DNA of 64,000 nt from MW101C3 sp943367595. Its GTDB lineage: Bacteria; Cyanobacteriota; Cyanobacteriia; PCC-6307; Cyanobiaceae. The notes beneath the pieces are model-generated. The model had not been told where the DNA came from. It searched no databases and saw only the letters and a list, made by a program, of their open reading frames with translations. Shown here piece after piece: positions 35,545 through 44,378 of this stretch. Made by a program: the position numbers and the translations under genes. Position 1 is the first letter of the stretch, and every line of letters starts with the position of its first letter. The DNA is taken from contig CALRJS020000015.1 of NCBI GenBank assembly GCA_943367595.1, positions 20,509 through 84,508 of the forward strand, read 5' to 3'.

Positions 35545-36425
35545 CCCGGGGGCCTCAGTGCCGCCAGCAGTTTGCCGGGATAGTGCAGGGGCCTGGTGGC
35601 CAGCAAGCGTGCGCGCAGCCTCCAGCTCAGCAGGTGGCGGTCGTGCCATTGGCGCCAGGGAAACAGCTTCCGGGAGCGGCGTTCCAGGGCCCGCAGGCGT
35701 GGCCAATCCGGCTCGATCCGCTGCGAACGCCGGTAGAGGGTGGCGTGGCTTCCTGTGCAGGGGCCCAGCACGTCCAGGCCCAGTTCGCGGCAGAAGCTGT
35801 CAAAACTGTGGCGCAGATGAAACGTGCACGGCAGGTGGCACTGGATCACTGGGAAAAAGCAATTGGCGATCAGCAGATGGCCTCCGGGACGCACCGCCTT
35901 CACCATGCGCGCCAGCAGGGCAAGAGCATCCGGCACGTGCTCGAGCACATCGGTGCTCACCAGCACGTCGTAGGCCTCACTGGTGAGTTCCGGCACAAAC
36001 TGGATGTTGGCGTAGGGCTGGCAGCTCTCAACGCCATGCTGGGGTGGATAGGGCTCGCAGATATGGATCTGCGCCTTTGGCAGTGCTGAGGCCAACAACC
36101 GGGCCAGGGTGCCGAAGCCACCGCCCACATCAACCACATACTCAGGGCGAAGGGCGGCGACGGCGGCTGTGATGGCACGCCGGTGCCCCATAGAGGTGGA
36201 ATGTTGCTCAATGAACATTCCGTTCAGCAACCACACCGGATGGCGGTAGAAGCTGGCATATCGCTCCGTATCCACGTGGAGGTTGTTACACCTGCAGGCC
36301 TCCCAGGCCTGGTCCATCAACCGCCAGAGTTGCTCCAGGGATAGATCAGGCCCCACCTCTGCAAGGAGCGACGCAATGGCCAGGCGTTCTTCAGTGGAGA
36401 GGGAGAAAGCATCTGGATCGATCAT
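35541..36425 (-). CDS. Class I SAM-dependent methyltransferase
   Basis: A 294-residue protein. EYVVDVGGGFGTLARLLA (~95-112) is SAM motif I, AQIHICEPYPPQHG the acidic strand 2, and YDVLVSTDVLEHVPDALAL (~153-171) the motif of Methyltransf_23-type enzymes. VRPGGHLLIANCFFP follows. It probably methylates a sugar or small precursor of this locus; substrate unknown. Its stop overlaps the frameshifted GT4 start, so the two form an operon. About 190 gene-free bases lie upstream. Confidence 0.8.
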   Translation of the reverse strand: MIDPDAFSLSTEERLAIASLLAEVGPDLSLEQLWRLMDQAWEACRCNNLHVDTERYASFYRHPVWLLNGMFIEQHSTSMGHRRAITAAVAALRPEYVVDVGGGFGTLARLLASALPKAQIHICEPYPPQHGVESCQPYANIQFVPELTSEAYDVLVSTDVLEHVPDALALLARMVKAVRPGGHLLIANCFFPVIQCHLPCTFHLRHSFDSFCRELGLDVLGPCTGSHATLYRRSQRIEPDWPRLRALERRSRKLFPWRQWHDRHLLSWRLRARLLATRPLHYPGKLLAALRPPG

Positions 36426-36614
36426 GAACGGCGCCTGCGTTGAACCCTGCGAGGGCAGCCCTGCAACACAAGAAAGAACCTTGTGTCTTGGTTGTTGATG
36501 TAGAGACGGCGTGCCACGGAATCTGCAGATGTTGAGCTGTGAATCAATCGCTCTGGAACTTGCTGGTGCTGTTAAAGGCTTGCCTTGTTCACAAAAGTGT
36601 TGTGGATTTCCCAG

Positions 36615-37520
36615 CTACTGCTCCAGGCGTGATCCATAGCAGGGTTCCTTGGCATTTCGCTCGCTTGCCGTCTCTCTAATCACTGTGCTTGATCCATTGA
36701 GCCAGTCCATCATTGTTTCGCATTGAATAGAAAGATCTGTGGGAATCCGAACCTCCGCGAGAGAATGGCCTATCGATGCTTGCGAGCGGATAAAGCGATG
36801 TTCAAAGCACATTCTTGGATCATGGCTGATCACAATGTCTTCCAGATCTTGGCCGTAGCTTATGCCTGAGATCATGCTCACGCGCTCCTTGCCGGCGCCA
36901 TTCAAGGCCAGGCCAAAAACACCGAGCAAGGCGTGTTCGATGGCTTGAACGGGATGGCTGCACAGTTCTGCGTAGTTCAGGAAGTAGATCCGGCTGTCCT
37001 TGGGCGCCGCTGCATAGCTCCGGTAGAAATCTAGCCATGCGGGCATGCCGCGTTGCTTGCAGGTGATCAGCTGATTAAGGTGCTGATAATCACCGCAGCC
37101 GTTGGCCATGAGGTGGCGGTAATCGGATGTCATCACGCTCAATGGCTCTCGGTACAGGCAGATGATCGATCGAAAGCGCGGTTCGTGATGTGCATGAGTT
37201 TTTAGTACCCGACAGCCATGCTTGGTGTTGATCTCCATCAGTCCTGAAACCATCGCCAGGCTTGATGTCGACTGGTCAAGGTCGAGTGAGGAGCGCAGAC
37301 AAGAGTAAATGTGTGGATTCGGAACACAAAGCTGATCCCTGTTCTCAAGTAGATGATTGAGAACAAAGCAAAGAAAGCTGCCACCTGATTTGGGAAACTC
37401 AGTCAAGACGGTGTTGACTTGCAGTGACCCGCTAACGATTTCTCCTGCGATCTTGTCTGCGCAGGTAGCCACCAGCCTCCTTAGAGAAGTTTTCGCCTTC
37501 TGCTTGAGGAACTCGCGCAT
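36615..37520 (-). CDS. Sulfotransferase-like protein
   Basis: A 301-residue protein. TEFPKSGGSFLCFVLNHLL (~41-59) matches the 5'-phosphosulfate-binding loop (PKSG) of PAPS-dependent sulfotransferases. LKTHAHHEP (~107) and IICLYREPLSVMTSDYRH (~120-137) match the 3'-phosphate-binding region with conserved Arg and Ser. The C-terminal part is divergent. It likely transfers sulfate from PAPS to a sugar hydroxyl of the polymer, giving a sulfated exopolysaccharide (inference). Composition is AT-rich compared with the flanking housekeeping genes, consistent with transfer. It stands alone with about 190 and 250 gene-free bases around it. Confidence 0.75.
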   Translation of the reverse strand: MREFLKQKAKTSLRRLVATCADKIAGEIVSGSLQVNTVLTEFPKSGGSFLCFVLNHLLENRDQLCVPNPHIYSCLRSSLDLDQSTSSLAMVSGLMEINTKHGCRVLKTHAHHEPRFRSIICLYREPLSVMTSDYRHLMANGCGDYQHLNQLITCKQRGMPAWLDFYRSYAAAPKDSRIYFLNYAELCSHPVQAIEHALLGVFGLALNGAGKERVSMISGISYGQDLEDIVISHDPRMCFEHRFIRSQASIGHSLAEVRIPTDLSIQCETMMDWLNGSSTVIRETASERNAKEPCYGSRLEQ

Positions 37521-37771
37521 GATTCCTGACGAGAAAAATGTGATAACTCTGGGGCTGAAAAAAGTTGGCGTGGCTTCTTGCTTGGACGCAAAGAAGCGAT
37601 GGGGTCGTGATGATTATGTTTGCGCAAGCATACCTCATCGTGTCATCGGGCCTTCAGTGGCGGCCCCACCAATGATCAACGGCCGCCGCTGGAGCCAGGG
37701 CTCTTGAGGCGCTGCAACAAAGTGGCACCCTCGCTAACGTCCGCCCCACCACCTTTCCCACCGCAGCTGTC

Positions 37772-38668
37772 ATGGCCGCGACGATCTATCTCCATTGGAG
37801 CGCCACCGCTTACACCTGGGTGCGCTCGGGTGTTTACCACACGATCGTGGCCGGCGATGGCCATCTGCACCGGCTGCACTCCTACACGATCGATCTCAAT
37901 GCCCACACCTGGCGGCGCAACAGTAACGCAGTGGCGATTTCCTGCGCCTGCATGGGCGGCAACCCCGATCCCTGGATGATCCCGCCCACCGAGGCGCAGA
38001 TCGAGGCGATGTGCCAGGAGGTGGCGGCCGTGGCCCGCAGTTGGAGCTGGCGTGCCGAAGACATCACCATTCAGCGGGTGATGACCCACGCCGAAGCGGC
38101 CGCCAACCGTGATGGGCGCCAGCCGCATGACAACTACGGTCCGGTGGCCTGGGGTGGCAGCGGCGAGCGCTGGGACTTCATGCAGCTGCGTAAGGGCGGA
38201 CCTGCCGATGGCGGCGAGCAGTTGCGGCGGCGGATTCGTGAGTTGCTCGCTCCAGCCCCCGTCCTCCCCCCCGCCGCAGGCCCAGCGCCGCTTGCCTTTC
38301 GGCGCAAGGCCAGCATGACGGCCCGCAGCACCAGCCTCGCCGTGGAGATCGATGCCAACGGCACCTCCTGGGCCCTGGCCACCGATCTGCTCAACCTTTA
38401 CGACATTCCCTTCGAGTGGAATGCCAGCCAGCGGCGCATCCTGATCGGCAGCGCCGATATCGCCCCCACCCACCGGGACGATGGTGTGCAGGCCTCCATC
38501 GGCCACCCCCTGTTCGAGATGGGCCTTCAGGGCGGCAATGCGCCGGTGATTCTGCGCGGCATCCTGCGTGACGACCGGGCCTGGTGCCGCGTGCTGGAGT
38601 TCGCCGAGGCGCTGGGCATCACCGCCTTCTTTTCGCCGTTCGCCCTGGGGGAACGGCGTGGAGGCTGA
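37772..38668 (+). CDS. N-acetylmuramoyl-L-alanine amidase-like, endolysin-type
   Basis: A 298-residue protein without a visible signal peptide. YLHWSATAYTWVRSGVYHTI (~6-25) gives the first His and the YH pair of Amidase_2/T7-lysozyme-like enzymes. NSNAVAISCACMGG follows, then THAEAAANRDG (~110, next His) and ERWDF (~137, possible Asp zinc ligand). The first ~150 residues thus form a plausible peptidoglycan amidase; the last ~130 (SLAVEIDANGTSWALATDLL onward) form a separate domain of unknown type, possibly wall-binding. The lack of a signal peptide suggests phage-type release or a captured endolysin. It is the only such gene in the glycan locus. Confidence 0.6.
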   Translation: MAATIYLHWSATAYTWVRSGVYHTIVAGDGHLHRLHSYTIDLNAHTWRRNSNAVAISCACMGGNPDPWMIPPTEAQIEAMCQEVAAVARSWSWRAEDITIQRVMTHAEAAANRDGRQPHDNYGPVAWGGSGERWDFMQLRKGGPADGGEQLRRRIRELLAPAPVLPPAAGPAPLAFRRKASMTARSTSLAVEIDANGTSWALATDLLNLYDIPFEWNASQRRILIGSADIAPTHRDDGVQASIGHPLFEMGLQGGNAPVILRGILRDDRAWCRVLEFAEALGITAFFSPFALGERRGG

Positions 38669-38895
38669 GTGTGTCGAGCCGCCAGCAGCTTTCGCCTGGT
38701 GCAAGGCAGGTGGGTCGGCAGGGTTGATCACATGAGGGAGCTACTCCGAACCTCACGCCTTTGCCGTCCTCACACAGCACTGCCTTCAACAACGCTGCAG
38801 GCGGCGGAGCCCCGCGGCCAGCCCATGAGCCGTTCGTTGCACCAGCGGGTTCTGCCGGCCACACAGCTGGCGTCTCCTCAACGCGTTCGCCTGGC

Positions 38896-40059
38896 TCATC
38901 GGCTGTGCTGGGCGGCCACGGATTCGTAGAGCTCCAGATAGGCAGCCGCCGTTTTCTCCCAGCTGAAACGCTCGAGCTGACGCCGGCCCTTGCGGATCAG
39001 GTCTTCGCGCAGCCCAGGCTCACGGGCGATTCGCAGAATGGCTTCAACGATGGCCTCCACCGAGGAAGGGTTGAACAGGAGCGCCGCATCGCCGGTCACT
39101 TCCGGCAGGCTGGAGGTGTTGGCGGCCAGGACCGGCGTGTCCAGGGCCATAGCTTCGAGAGGAGGAATCCCGAAGCCCTCGTAGAGGGAGGGATAGACGA
39201 AGGCAAGCGCACCGCGGTAGAGCTTGTAGAGCTGGGCATCGCCCAGATCGGCATGCATGATCACCTTGTTGCTGATGGCGAGCGCTTCAAGGAGATCCAC
39301 TTCCTCGCTGGTGAACGATGCTCCCACCAGGTGAAGCTGCAAGTTGGGAAGCTGGGCGCTTACCCGTGTAAAGGCAAGGGCGAGTCGGGTGAAATTCTTG
39401 TAGGAGGATCGTGCGCCCACGTATAGCAGGTAGGGAGTGGCTTGATCAGCCCGGGGGATCGCCTCGGTTCGGCTATCCATGGCATTCAGCCCATCTACCC
39501 CTTTGAGGTCGCCAGCCAGGTGAATCACCGACACTTTGGGCTCGAGATGCGGATAAAGCGCCAGTAGATCGTTGCGGGTGGACTCTGAGATGCAGGGGAT
39601 GGCTGCCGCTGCTTCAAAGCACTGCCTCTTGAGATGGGCAGATTCACCGTTGGGATCGAGTTGATGTTTCCACTTTTCTACAATCATGTCGTAAGCAGTG
39701 TAAATCACTGGCGCCTTTGATCCCAAGATCAACGGTTTGCCGTAAAAGGTGCAGTGAATCAGATTCGGTCGGAAGCGGGTTGCTCGTTGTGCAAAACGAA
39801 AGCGCCAGAGTTTTTCATTGACTCGCCCCGGGCGAATATTCAGATTGTGCCGGGCAATCGTGAGCTGAGGGCCGATGGGATGGGGAAGGCTGGCAGCACG
39901 GCGGCTCGTCAGTAAGCAGGGATAGTGATGGGAAACAGAAGAGATCAGATGATCAAAGAAATTGCTGATGCCGCCCGGGCGGCTCTGATAGAGGTTGTAG
40001 ATCAATCCGTCATAGTAAACGCGGTGCGGAGAAGTCGCGTCCGATCGATTTGATTTCAC
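38896..40059 (-). CDS. GT4 glycosyltransferase (mannosyltransferase-like)
   Basis: A 387-residue GT-B enzyme of the WbdA/MtfB-like GT4 branch. RVYYDGLIYNLYQSRPGGIS opens with the GGI acceptor loop, and IPCISESTRNDLLALYP is the characteristic central segment. YLLYVGARSSYKNFTRLALA (~213-232) and LYEGFGIPPLEAMAL (EX7E) form the donor site. Members of this branch often use GDP-sugars, fitting the neighbouring GDP-mannose dehydratases. The start is a GTG at 40059, three bases after the upstream gene's stop. Confidence 0.85.
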   Translation of the reverse strand: MKSNRSDATSPHRVYYDGLIYNLYQSRPGGISNFFDHLISSVSHHYPCLLTSRRAASLPHPIGPQLTIARHNLNIRPGRVNEKLWRFRFAQRATRFRPNLIHCTFYGKPLILGSKAPVIYTAYDMIVEKWKHQLDPNGESAHLKRQCFEAAAAIPCISESTRNDLLALYPHLEPKVSVIHLAGDLKGVDGLNAMDSRTEAIPRADQATPYLLYVGARSSYKNFTRLALAFTRVSAQLPNLQLHLVGASFTSEEVDLLEALAISNKVIMHADLGDAQLYKLYRGALAFVYPSLYEGFGIPPLEAMALDTPVLAANTSSLPEVTGDAALLFNPSSVEAIVEAILRIAREPGLREDLIRKGRRQLERFSWEKTAAAYLELYESVAAQHSR

Positions 40060-40062
40060 GGC

Positions 40063-41034
40063 TTAGAACAACTCCTGGTGATAGAGCTTGCTGACGAGCT
40101 CTGGAAAGCCTGTCGTCGCTTTCCAGCCGAGTTTTAGCCTGATCTTTTCGGCGGAAAGCGTCATGGATGTGAGGTCGGATGGACGTAGAAGCTTTTGGTC
40201 TGTCTTGATGATCGCTGTGGCATCAAGATCAGCAAGTCTGCAGAGAGACTCGATCAGTTCTAGAAGAGAATGCGTTTGGCCTGTGGCAACAATGTAGTCC
40301 TCTGCTACAGGTGCGCATGTCATCGAGTGGATGGCTTCGACATAATCAGCGGCCCACCCCCAGTCCCTTGAAATCAGGATGTTTCCGAGCTCAAGGCTTG
40401 ATTGTTTTCCTGCTTTGATTGCGTGAATGCCCTGCACGATCTTGCTGGTGACAAACCTCGAGGGCCTCAACGGTGACTCATGATTGGAGAGCAGGCCCGT
40501 GCATGCGTGCAGGCCGTAACTCTTGCGGTAGTTGCTCGTGATCCAGAAGGAGGTGGCTTTGGCCACGGCGTAGGGGCTTACCGGATGCATGGCCGACTGC
40601 TCGTTCAACACACTCTCCGGTGAGTTGCCAAAGCACTCGGTGCTGCCAGCATTGAAGAAGCGAATCGGAAGGTCAAGAATTCTCATGGCCTCGAGAAAAT
40701 TGAGCGTACCGATGGCGATGGATTCGAACGATTCGAAGGGTTGCTCAAAGGAAAGCCCAACGCTGGTCTGTCCAGCCAGTGAATAGATCTCATCAGGCTG
40801 GTGAAGCCTGATCATCTGGAGCACACTGCGAAAGTCTGCGGGAGCCAGGGATACGATCTCCACGTTGTCAAGGAGGTCCAAGGCCTGCAACCTTGACACG
40901 TCTGCAGTGCCGGCATCGCGGCTGCTGCCAACCACTCTGTAGCCCCGCTGAACAAGTCGGTGAGCAAGATAAGCACCGGTCTGTCCGGTGATGCCGCTGA
41001 TCAGGGCTGTTCGCGGGACCCTTGGAGTGCTCAT
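40063..41034 (-). CDS. Divergent GDP-mannose 4,6-dehydratase-like SDR
   Basis: A 323-residue extended SDR. ALISGITGQTGAYLAHRL is the GMD-type NADP loop; NHESPLRPSRFVTSKIVQG and the RDWGWAADYVEAIH segment are GMD hallmarks. The catalytic set is Ser-Thr-Glu (GSTECFG, ~130-136) in place of the Thr-Ser-Glu of canonical GMD, with YAVAK (~155-159) intact. It is only distantly like the second homologue at 42258. It could be a dehydratase for another GDP-sugar, or a reductase giving GDP-D-rhamnose or a talose derivative. It is in line with a GDP-sugar-type GT4. Composition is AT-richer than the canonical copy. Confidence 0.75.
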   Translation of the reverse strand: MSTPRVPRTALISGITGQTGAYLAHRLVQRGYRVVGSSRDAGTADVSRLQALDLLDNVEIVSLAPADFRSVLQMIRLHQPDEIYSLAGQTSVGLSFEQPFESFESIAIGTLNFLEAMRILDLPIRFFNAGSTECFGNSPESVLNEQSAMHPVSPYAVAKATSFWITSNYRKSYGLHACTGLLSNHESPLRPSRFVTSKIVQGIHAIKAGKQSSLELGNILISRDWGWAADYVEAIHSMTCAPVAEDYIVATGQTHSLLELIESLCRLADLDATAIIKTDQKLLRPSDLTSMTLSAEKIRLKLGWKATTGFPELVSKLYHQELF

Positions 41035-41225
41035 TGATTCATCAAGAATGGAAACACAACAACGGAATCAACTTGGTGCAGAACAAGCGTGGCCCGGAGA
41101 GCCTGTGAACGGACATAGCGAAGGGGGCTCGCTCCCATGTTCGCTCAGCTTCGACAGCAGCCCTTCATCGCGGCTGAATGGTGACGTGGGCGTTACCTCA
41201 CTTGCTTTCCTTCTTCATTGTCATC

Positions 41226-42092
41226 TTAACCAAGCCGCCTGACAGCTTCAAGGTGGTCCTGCCATGTCAGGCTTGCAAGATCAGTGGGAGGCTCCAATCC
41301 ACCTAGGATTCGTACGCCTAGCCGTCGCACCCGTGAAAGGGCTGCTTGGTATAATGAAACTCCAGCACTTCTGGTCTGAGCGATATTTTCAGCTTCTGAG
41401 CATTCAGGAGAGACGAACATGTGGAAGCCACGGCAATGTCTGTAGTTCAGGCCCACTTCAGAAGCTAGAAACGTCAGGGTTTCCCTGGTGTAGAAGCTGA
41501 TGTGCTGGCCCGTTTCCGGAGCAAGGTACCACCACTGCGGGCTTGGCTCATTCCCCTCGTATAGCTCCGTTGAGGCAATGATGAGCTTGGGTTGGTGAGT
41601 GTCAACGAGTGCGGAAAGAAATTCAATGGGATTTGGCAGGTGTTCAAGCACTTCGAACACCGTGACCACACCGATGCTGCCGACGGCCTTGTCCACTTCG
41701 AATCCCTTCGCGAAGATGTTTGGCGCATAGGGGTCACTCCAGAAGCATGGATGGCCGATGTCACGCATCAGTCTTGTAAGCACGCCATAGCCACCAGCGG
41801 CATCCAGTATCGTCAGGCGATGCAGGCGGAGCTCAACCAGTAGCGAGGAGAGGGCTTGCGAAATAGTGATGTTTCGTGCAAGCAGCCCTGTGTCCGTAAT
41901 GGCGATCGGATCTTGATAGGCCTCGTTCAGCCAGTGGGGATGCGAATAGCCTGCCCATCCACATTGCGGACATTGATGAAGCCAGGCTTGGTGTTTCCCC
42001 AGGATCTGAGCAGGGAACAGTGGCTTTGTGCCTGAGTTGCAGATCGGACACGATGGTTCCGCGGCTTCCGCTTGGCTCTTCATCTGCTTCAT
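41226..42092 (-). CDS. Class I methyltransferase with N-terminal zinc-finger-like domain
   Basis: A 288-residue protein. Two CPxC pairs (CPICNSGTK, ~15-23, and CPQCGWAGY, ~37-45) form a zinc-ribbon-like head often fused to sugar methyltransferases. LTILDAAGGYGVLTRLMRD (~93-111) is the SAM loop, and GVVTVFEVLEHLPNP (~140-154) the downstream motif. This is the C-methyltransferase/Methyltransf_23 style seen in deoxysugar pathways. Target unknown. It stands alone, with about 165-190 gene-free bases on each side. Confidence 0.78.
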   Translation of the reverse strand: MKQMKSQAEAAEPSCPICNSGTKPLFPAQILGKHQAWLHQCPQCGWAGYSHPHWLNEAYQDPIAITDTGLLARNITISQALSSLLVELRLHRLTILDAAGGYGVLTRLMRDIGHPCFWSDPYAPNIFAKGFEVDKAVGSIGVVTVFEVLEHLPNPIEFLSALVDTHQPKLIIASTELYEGNEPSPQWWYLAPETGQHISFYTRETLTFLASEVGLNYRHCRGFHMFVSPECSEAENIAQTRSAGVSLYQAALSRVRRLGVRILGGLEPPTDLASLTWQDHLEAVRRLG

Positions 42093-42257
42093 GAGGGCAT
42101 TCCTTGGACGGGGAGACCCCCGCTGGTCGTTCAGGCCGTCACTGACGTCTGTTTGTTCAGATGCAGTTTTTGAAGCCGGTCAACCCTGCCTCGGATACAC
42201 GTCTAGGTGGCGCGATTGCGCGATCGAACGTTGAACCTGAATGGCGTGGATACTAGC

Positions 42258-43385
42258 TTAGCGCACCTGGTCGGCCTCTCTGACCACCATTGGTGGGTTC
42301 TCCATTGATCCCACCACCTCAAAGCCTTCACGACGCAGGGTGGCTTCCTTGGCTGCATCTTCCACATCCTGCTTGACCATTTCCGCCACCAACTCCTCGA
42401 GCGTGGTGGTGGGAGTCCAGCCGAGTTTCTCGCGCGCCTTGGTGGGGTCGCCCAAGAGGGTTTCCACCTCAGCAGGGCGGAAATAGCGCGGGTCGATGCG
42501 TACCACGGCGGCGCCTGTATCTCTGCGCCGACCGGTTTCAGCCACCCCTGTGCCGCTCCAGTCGATCCCGCCCCAACCCAGTGCGCCGGCAGCCAGCTCG
42601 ATGAAGCGCCTGACAGATTCCTGGCGTCCTGTGGCGATCACGAAATCGTCGGGTGTTTCCTGTTGCAGCATCAGCCATTGCATCTCGACGTAATCCCGCG
42701 CATGGCCCCAATCGCGCAGGGAATCGAGGTTGCCCATGTAGAGACACTGATCGAGGCCCGCTGCGATCCGCGCCAGGCCACGAGTGATCTTGCGAGTCAC
42801 GAAGGTTTCTCCGCGACGCGGGCTTTCATGGTTGAAGAGAATGCCATTGCAGGCATACATCCCATGAGCTTCCCGATAATTCACCGTGATCCAGTAGCCA
42901 TAGAGCTTTGCTACCCCGTAGGGGCTTCTCGGATAGAATGGGGTGGTTTCTTTCTGTGGCGTTTCCTGTACCAGTCCATACAGCTCGCTGGTGCTGGCCT
43001 GGTAGATGCGGGTTTTGCTGCCCAACCCCAACACCCGCACGGCCTCCAGAATACGGAGCGTGCCAAGTGCATCAGCATTGGCTGTGTATTCGGGGCTTTC
43101 GAAGCTCACTGCCACATGGCTCTGCGCGCCCAGGTTATAGATTTCATCGGGCTGCACTTGCTGAATGATGCGAATCAGATTGCTGGCATCCGTGAGATCT
43201 CCGTAGTGCAACACCAGGCGTGGATCCTGATCGTGGGGATCTTGATAGAGGTGATCAATGCGCTGCGTATTGAAGCTGCTGGCCCTGCGCTTGATGCCGT
43301 GCACCACATACCCCTTCTCAAGCAGAAACTCGCAAAGGTAGCTGCCATCCTGGCCGGTGATGCCGGTGATCAAGGCTGTTTTCAT
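42258..43385 (-). CDS. gmd: GDP-mannose 4,6-dehydratase
   Basis: A 375-residue canonical enzyme. ALITGITGQDGSYLCEFLL is the NADP loop, IDHLYQDPHD the usual insert, and ASTSELYGLVQETPQKE (~130-146) holds catalytic Thr and Glu. SPYGVAKLYGYW gives YxxxK with Gly at the second x, and NHESPRRGETFVTRKI follows. It turns GDP-D-mannose into GDP-4-keto-6-deoxymannose, the precursor of GDP-L-fucose via the fcl gene at 33110 and possibly of GDP-D-rhamnose. The C-terminal tail (EVVGSMENPPMV) is slightly extended. It is the last gene of the glycan locus before the housekeeping block. Confidence 0.95.
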   Translation of the reverse strand: MKTALITGITGQDGSYLCEFLLEKGYVVHGIKRRASSFNTQRIDHLYQDPHDQDPRLVLHYGDLTDASNLIRIIQQVQPDEIYNLGAQSHVAVSFESPEYTANADALGTLRILEAVRVLGLGSKTRIYQASTSELYGLVQETPQKETTPFYPRSPYGVAKLYGYWITVNYREAHGMYACNGILFNHESPRRGETFVTRKITRGLARIAAGLDQCLYMGNLDSLRDWGHARDYVEMQWLMLQQETPDDFVIATGRQESVRRFIELAAGALGWGGIDWSGTGVAETGRRRDTGAAVVRIDPRYFRPAEVETLLGDPTKAREKLGWTPTTTLEELVAEMVKQDVEDAAKEATLRREGFEVVGSMENPPMVVREADQVR

Positions 43386-43495
43386 TCCAACGAGCGACGA
43401 TGAAGGAGGGGTGTGCAGATGGCCTCAAATCCCAGTCAAGCATGCCTGCCGGTCTGCTTGCTGGGGGATCTGGCCTGCCCAATTGCTATGACAAA

Positions 43496-43515
43496 GCCAG
43501 GGGCGAACCCCTGGC
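43496..43515 (-). terminator. Rho-independent-like hairpin after the BI-1 gene
   Basis: An 8-base perfect inverted repeat (gccagggg / cccctggc) with a four-base loop, TTCG on the minus strand, is followed on that strand by TTTGT. It lies 24 bases after the stop of the minus-strand BI-1 gene and would end the transcript from the phoH-FUSC-BI-1 direction. Confidence 0.65.
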
Positions 43516-43538
43516 AAGCTCACAGGAATGTGGCTGGT

Positions 43539-44267
43539 TCAGTCGCGGCGGCCACCGCCATTCAGCGCAATGATCAGGCGCAGAATGAAGATGAACAGGT
43601 TGATGTAGGTGAGATACATGCCCAGCGCGCCGGCTAGATACTGGTCGTCGCTGTAGGTGCGGGGCATCGTGTAGAAGTCGAGGAAGGCGGCTCCCACGAA
43701 CAGCACGGTGCCGAAGCCGGCGATCAGCAGCTCGAAGCCGTTGCCACCGAAGCCCGGGATGAAGATCCCGCCAACGATCTGCACAACCATGGCGATGATC
43801 AGGCCGAGGATGCCCAGGCCCACCACACCGCCCAGGGCTTGGCCGAGGTTGTCGCTCATGCGCCGGCCCACCATGGAGGCCACCACGAAGGTGATGCCCG
43901 TGGCCAAAGCCGCCGTGCCGATGGCGCCGATTCCTGCGGTGCCGATGGCCATGGCCACGATGCCGCTGAGCGTGAAGCCCGTGATCAGGCTGTAGATCGC
44001 CAGGATCGGCAGCGCCGTGCTGTTGTTGCCCTTCATCGCCACGTTCTGGGCGACGAAGAACAGGATGAAGTTGCCGATCAGGGCCACCCAGAACAGGGGC
44101 ATGAACAGCGGGGTGCCGATCATCGACAGGCCGCCGACCACACCGCCGGCGGTGAGCACCATGCCGCCGCCCACGTAGGGCAGGGCCTTGTTGACCACAT
44201 TGGGGCCCACCAAGGCGCTGGACTGAGCCTCCCGAATGGCTTGCTGAAAATTGCTGCTGGCCGGCAT
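43539..44267 (-). CDS. Bax inhibitor-1 (BI-1)/YccA-like membrane protein
   Basis: A 242-residue protein with seven hydrophobic segments and a short hydrophilic N-terminus (PASSNFQQAIREAQSSALVG). It has the cyanobacterial BI-1 ending FLDFYTMPRTYSDDQYLAG and TYINLFIFILRLIIAL. The family comprises inner-membrane, possibly calcium-leak proteins; bacterial function is unsettled. Met at 44267 is preferred to an upstream Met at 44297 because PASSNFQQA is a typical N-terminus. A clear terminator follows. Confidence 0.85.
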   Translation of the reverse strand: MPASSNFQQAIREAQSSALVGPNVVNKALPYVGGGMVLTAGGVVGGLSMIGTPLFMPLFWVALIGNFILFFVAQNVAMKGNNSTALPILAIYSLITGFTLSGIVAMAIGTAGIGAIGTAALATGITFVVASMVGRRMSDNLGQALGGVVGLGILGLIIAMVVQIVGGIFIPGFGGNGFELLIAGFGTVLFVGAAFLDFYTMPRTYSDDQYLAGALGMYLTYINLFIFILRLIIALNGGGRRD

Positions 44268-44378
44268 TGCGCTCCAGTGGAACGAAACTCCTTCCATCCT
44301 GCCAGCGGGTTTCTGCCATTGGGCGCCTCCACGCCTGCCGGGGGGTGTGGATCTCCCTATGCCATCGGAGCGGTTCCT

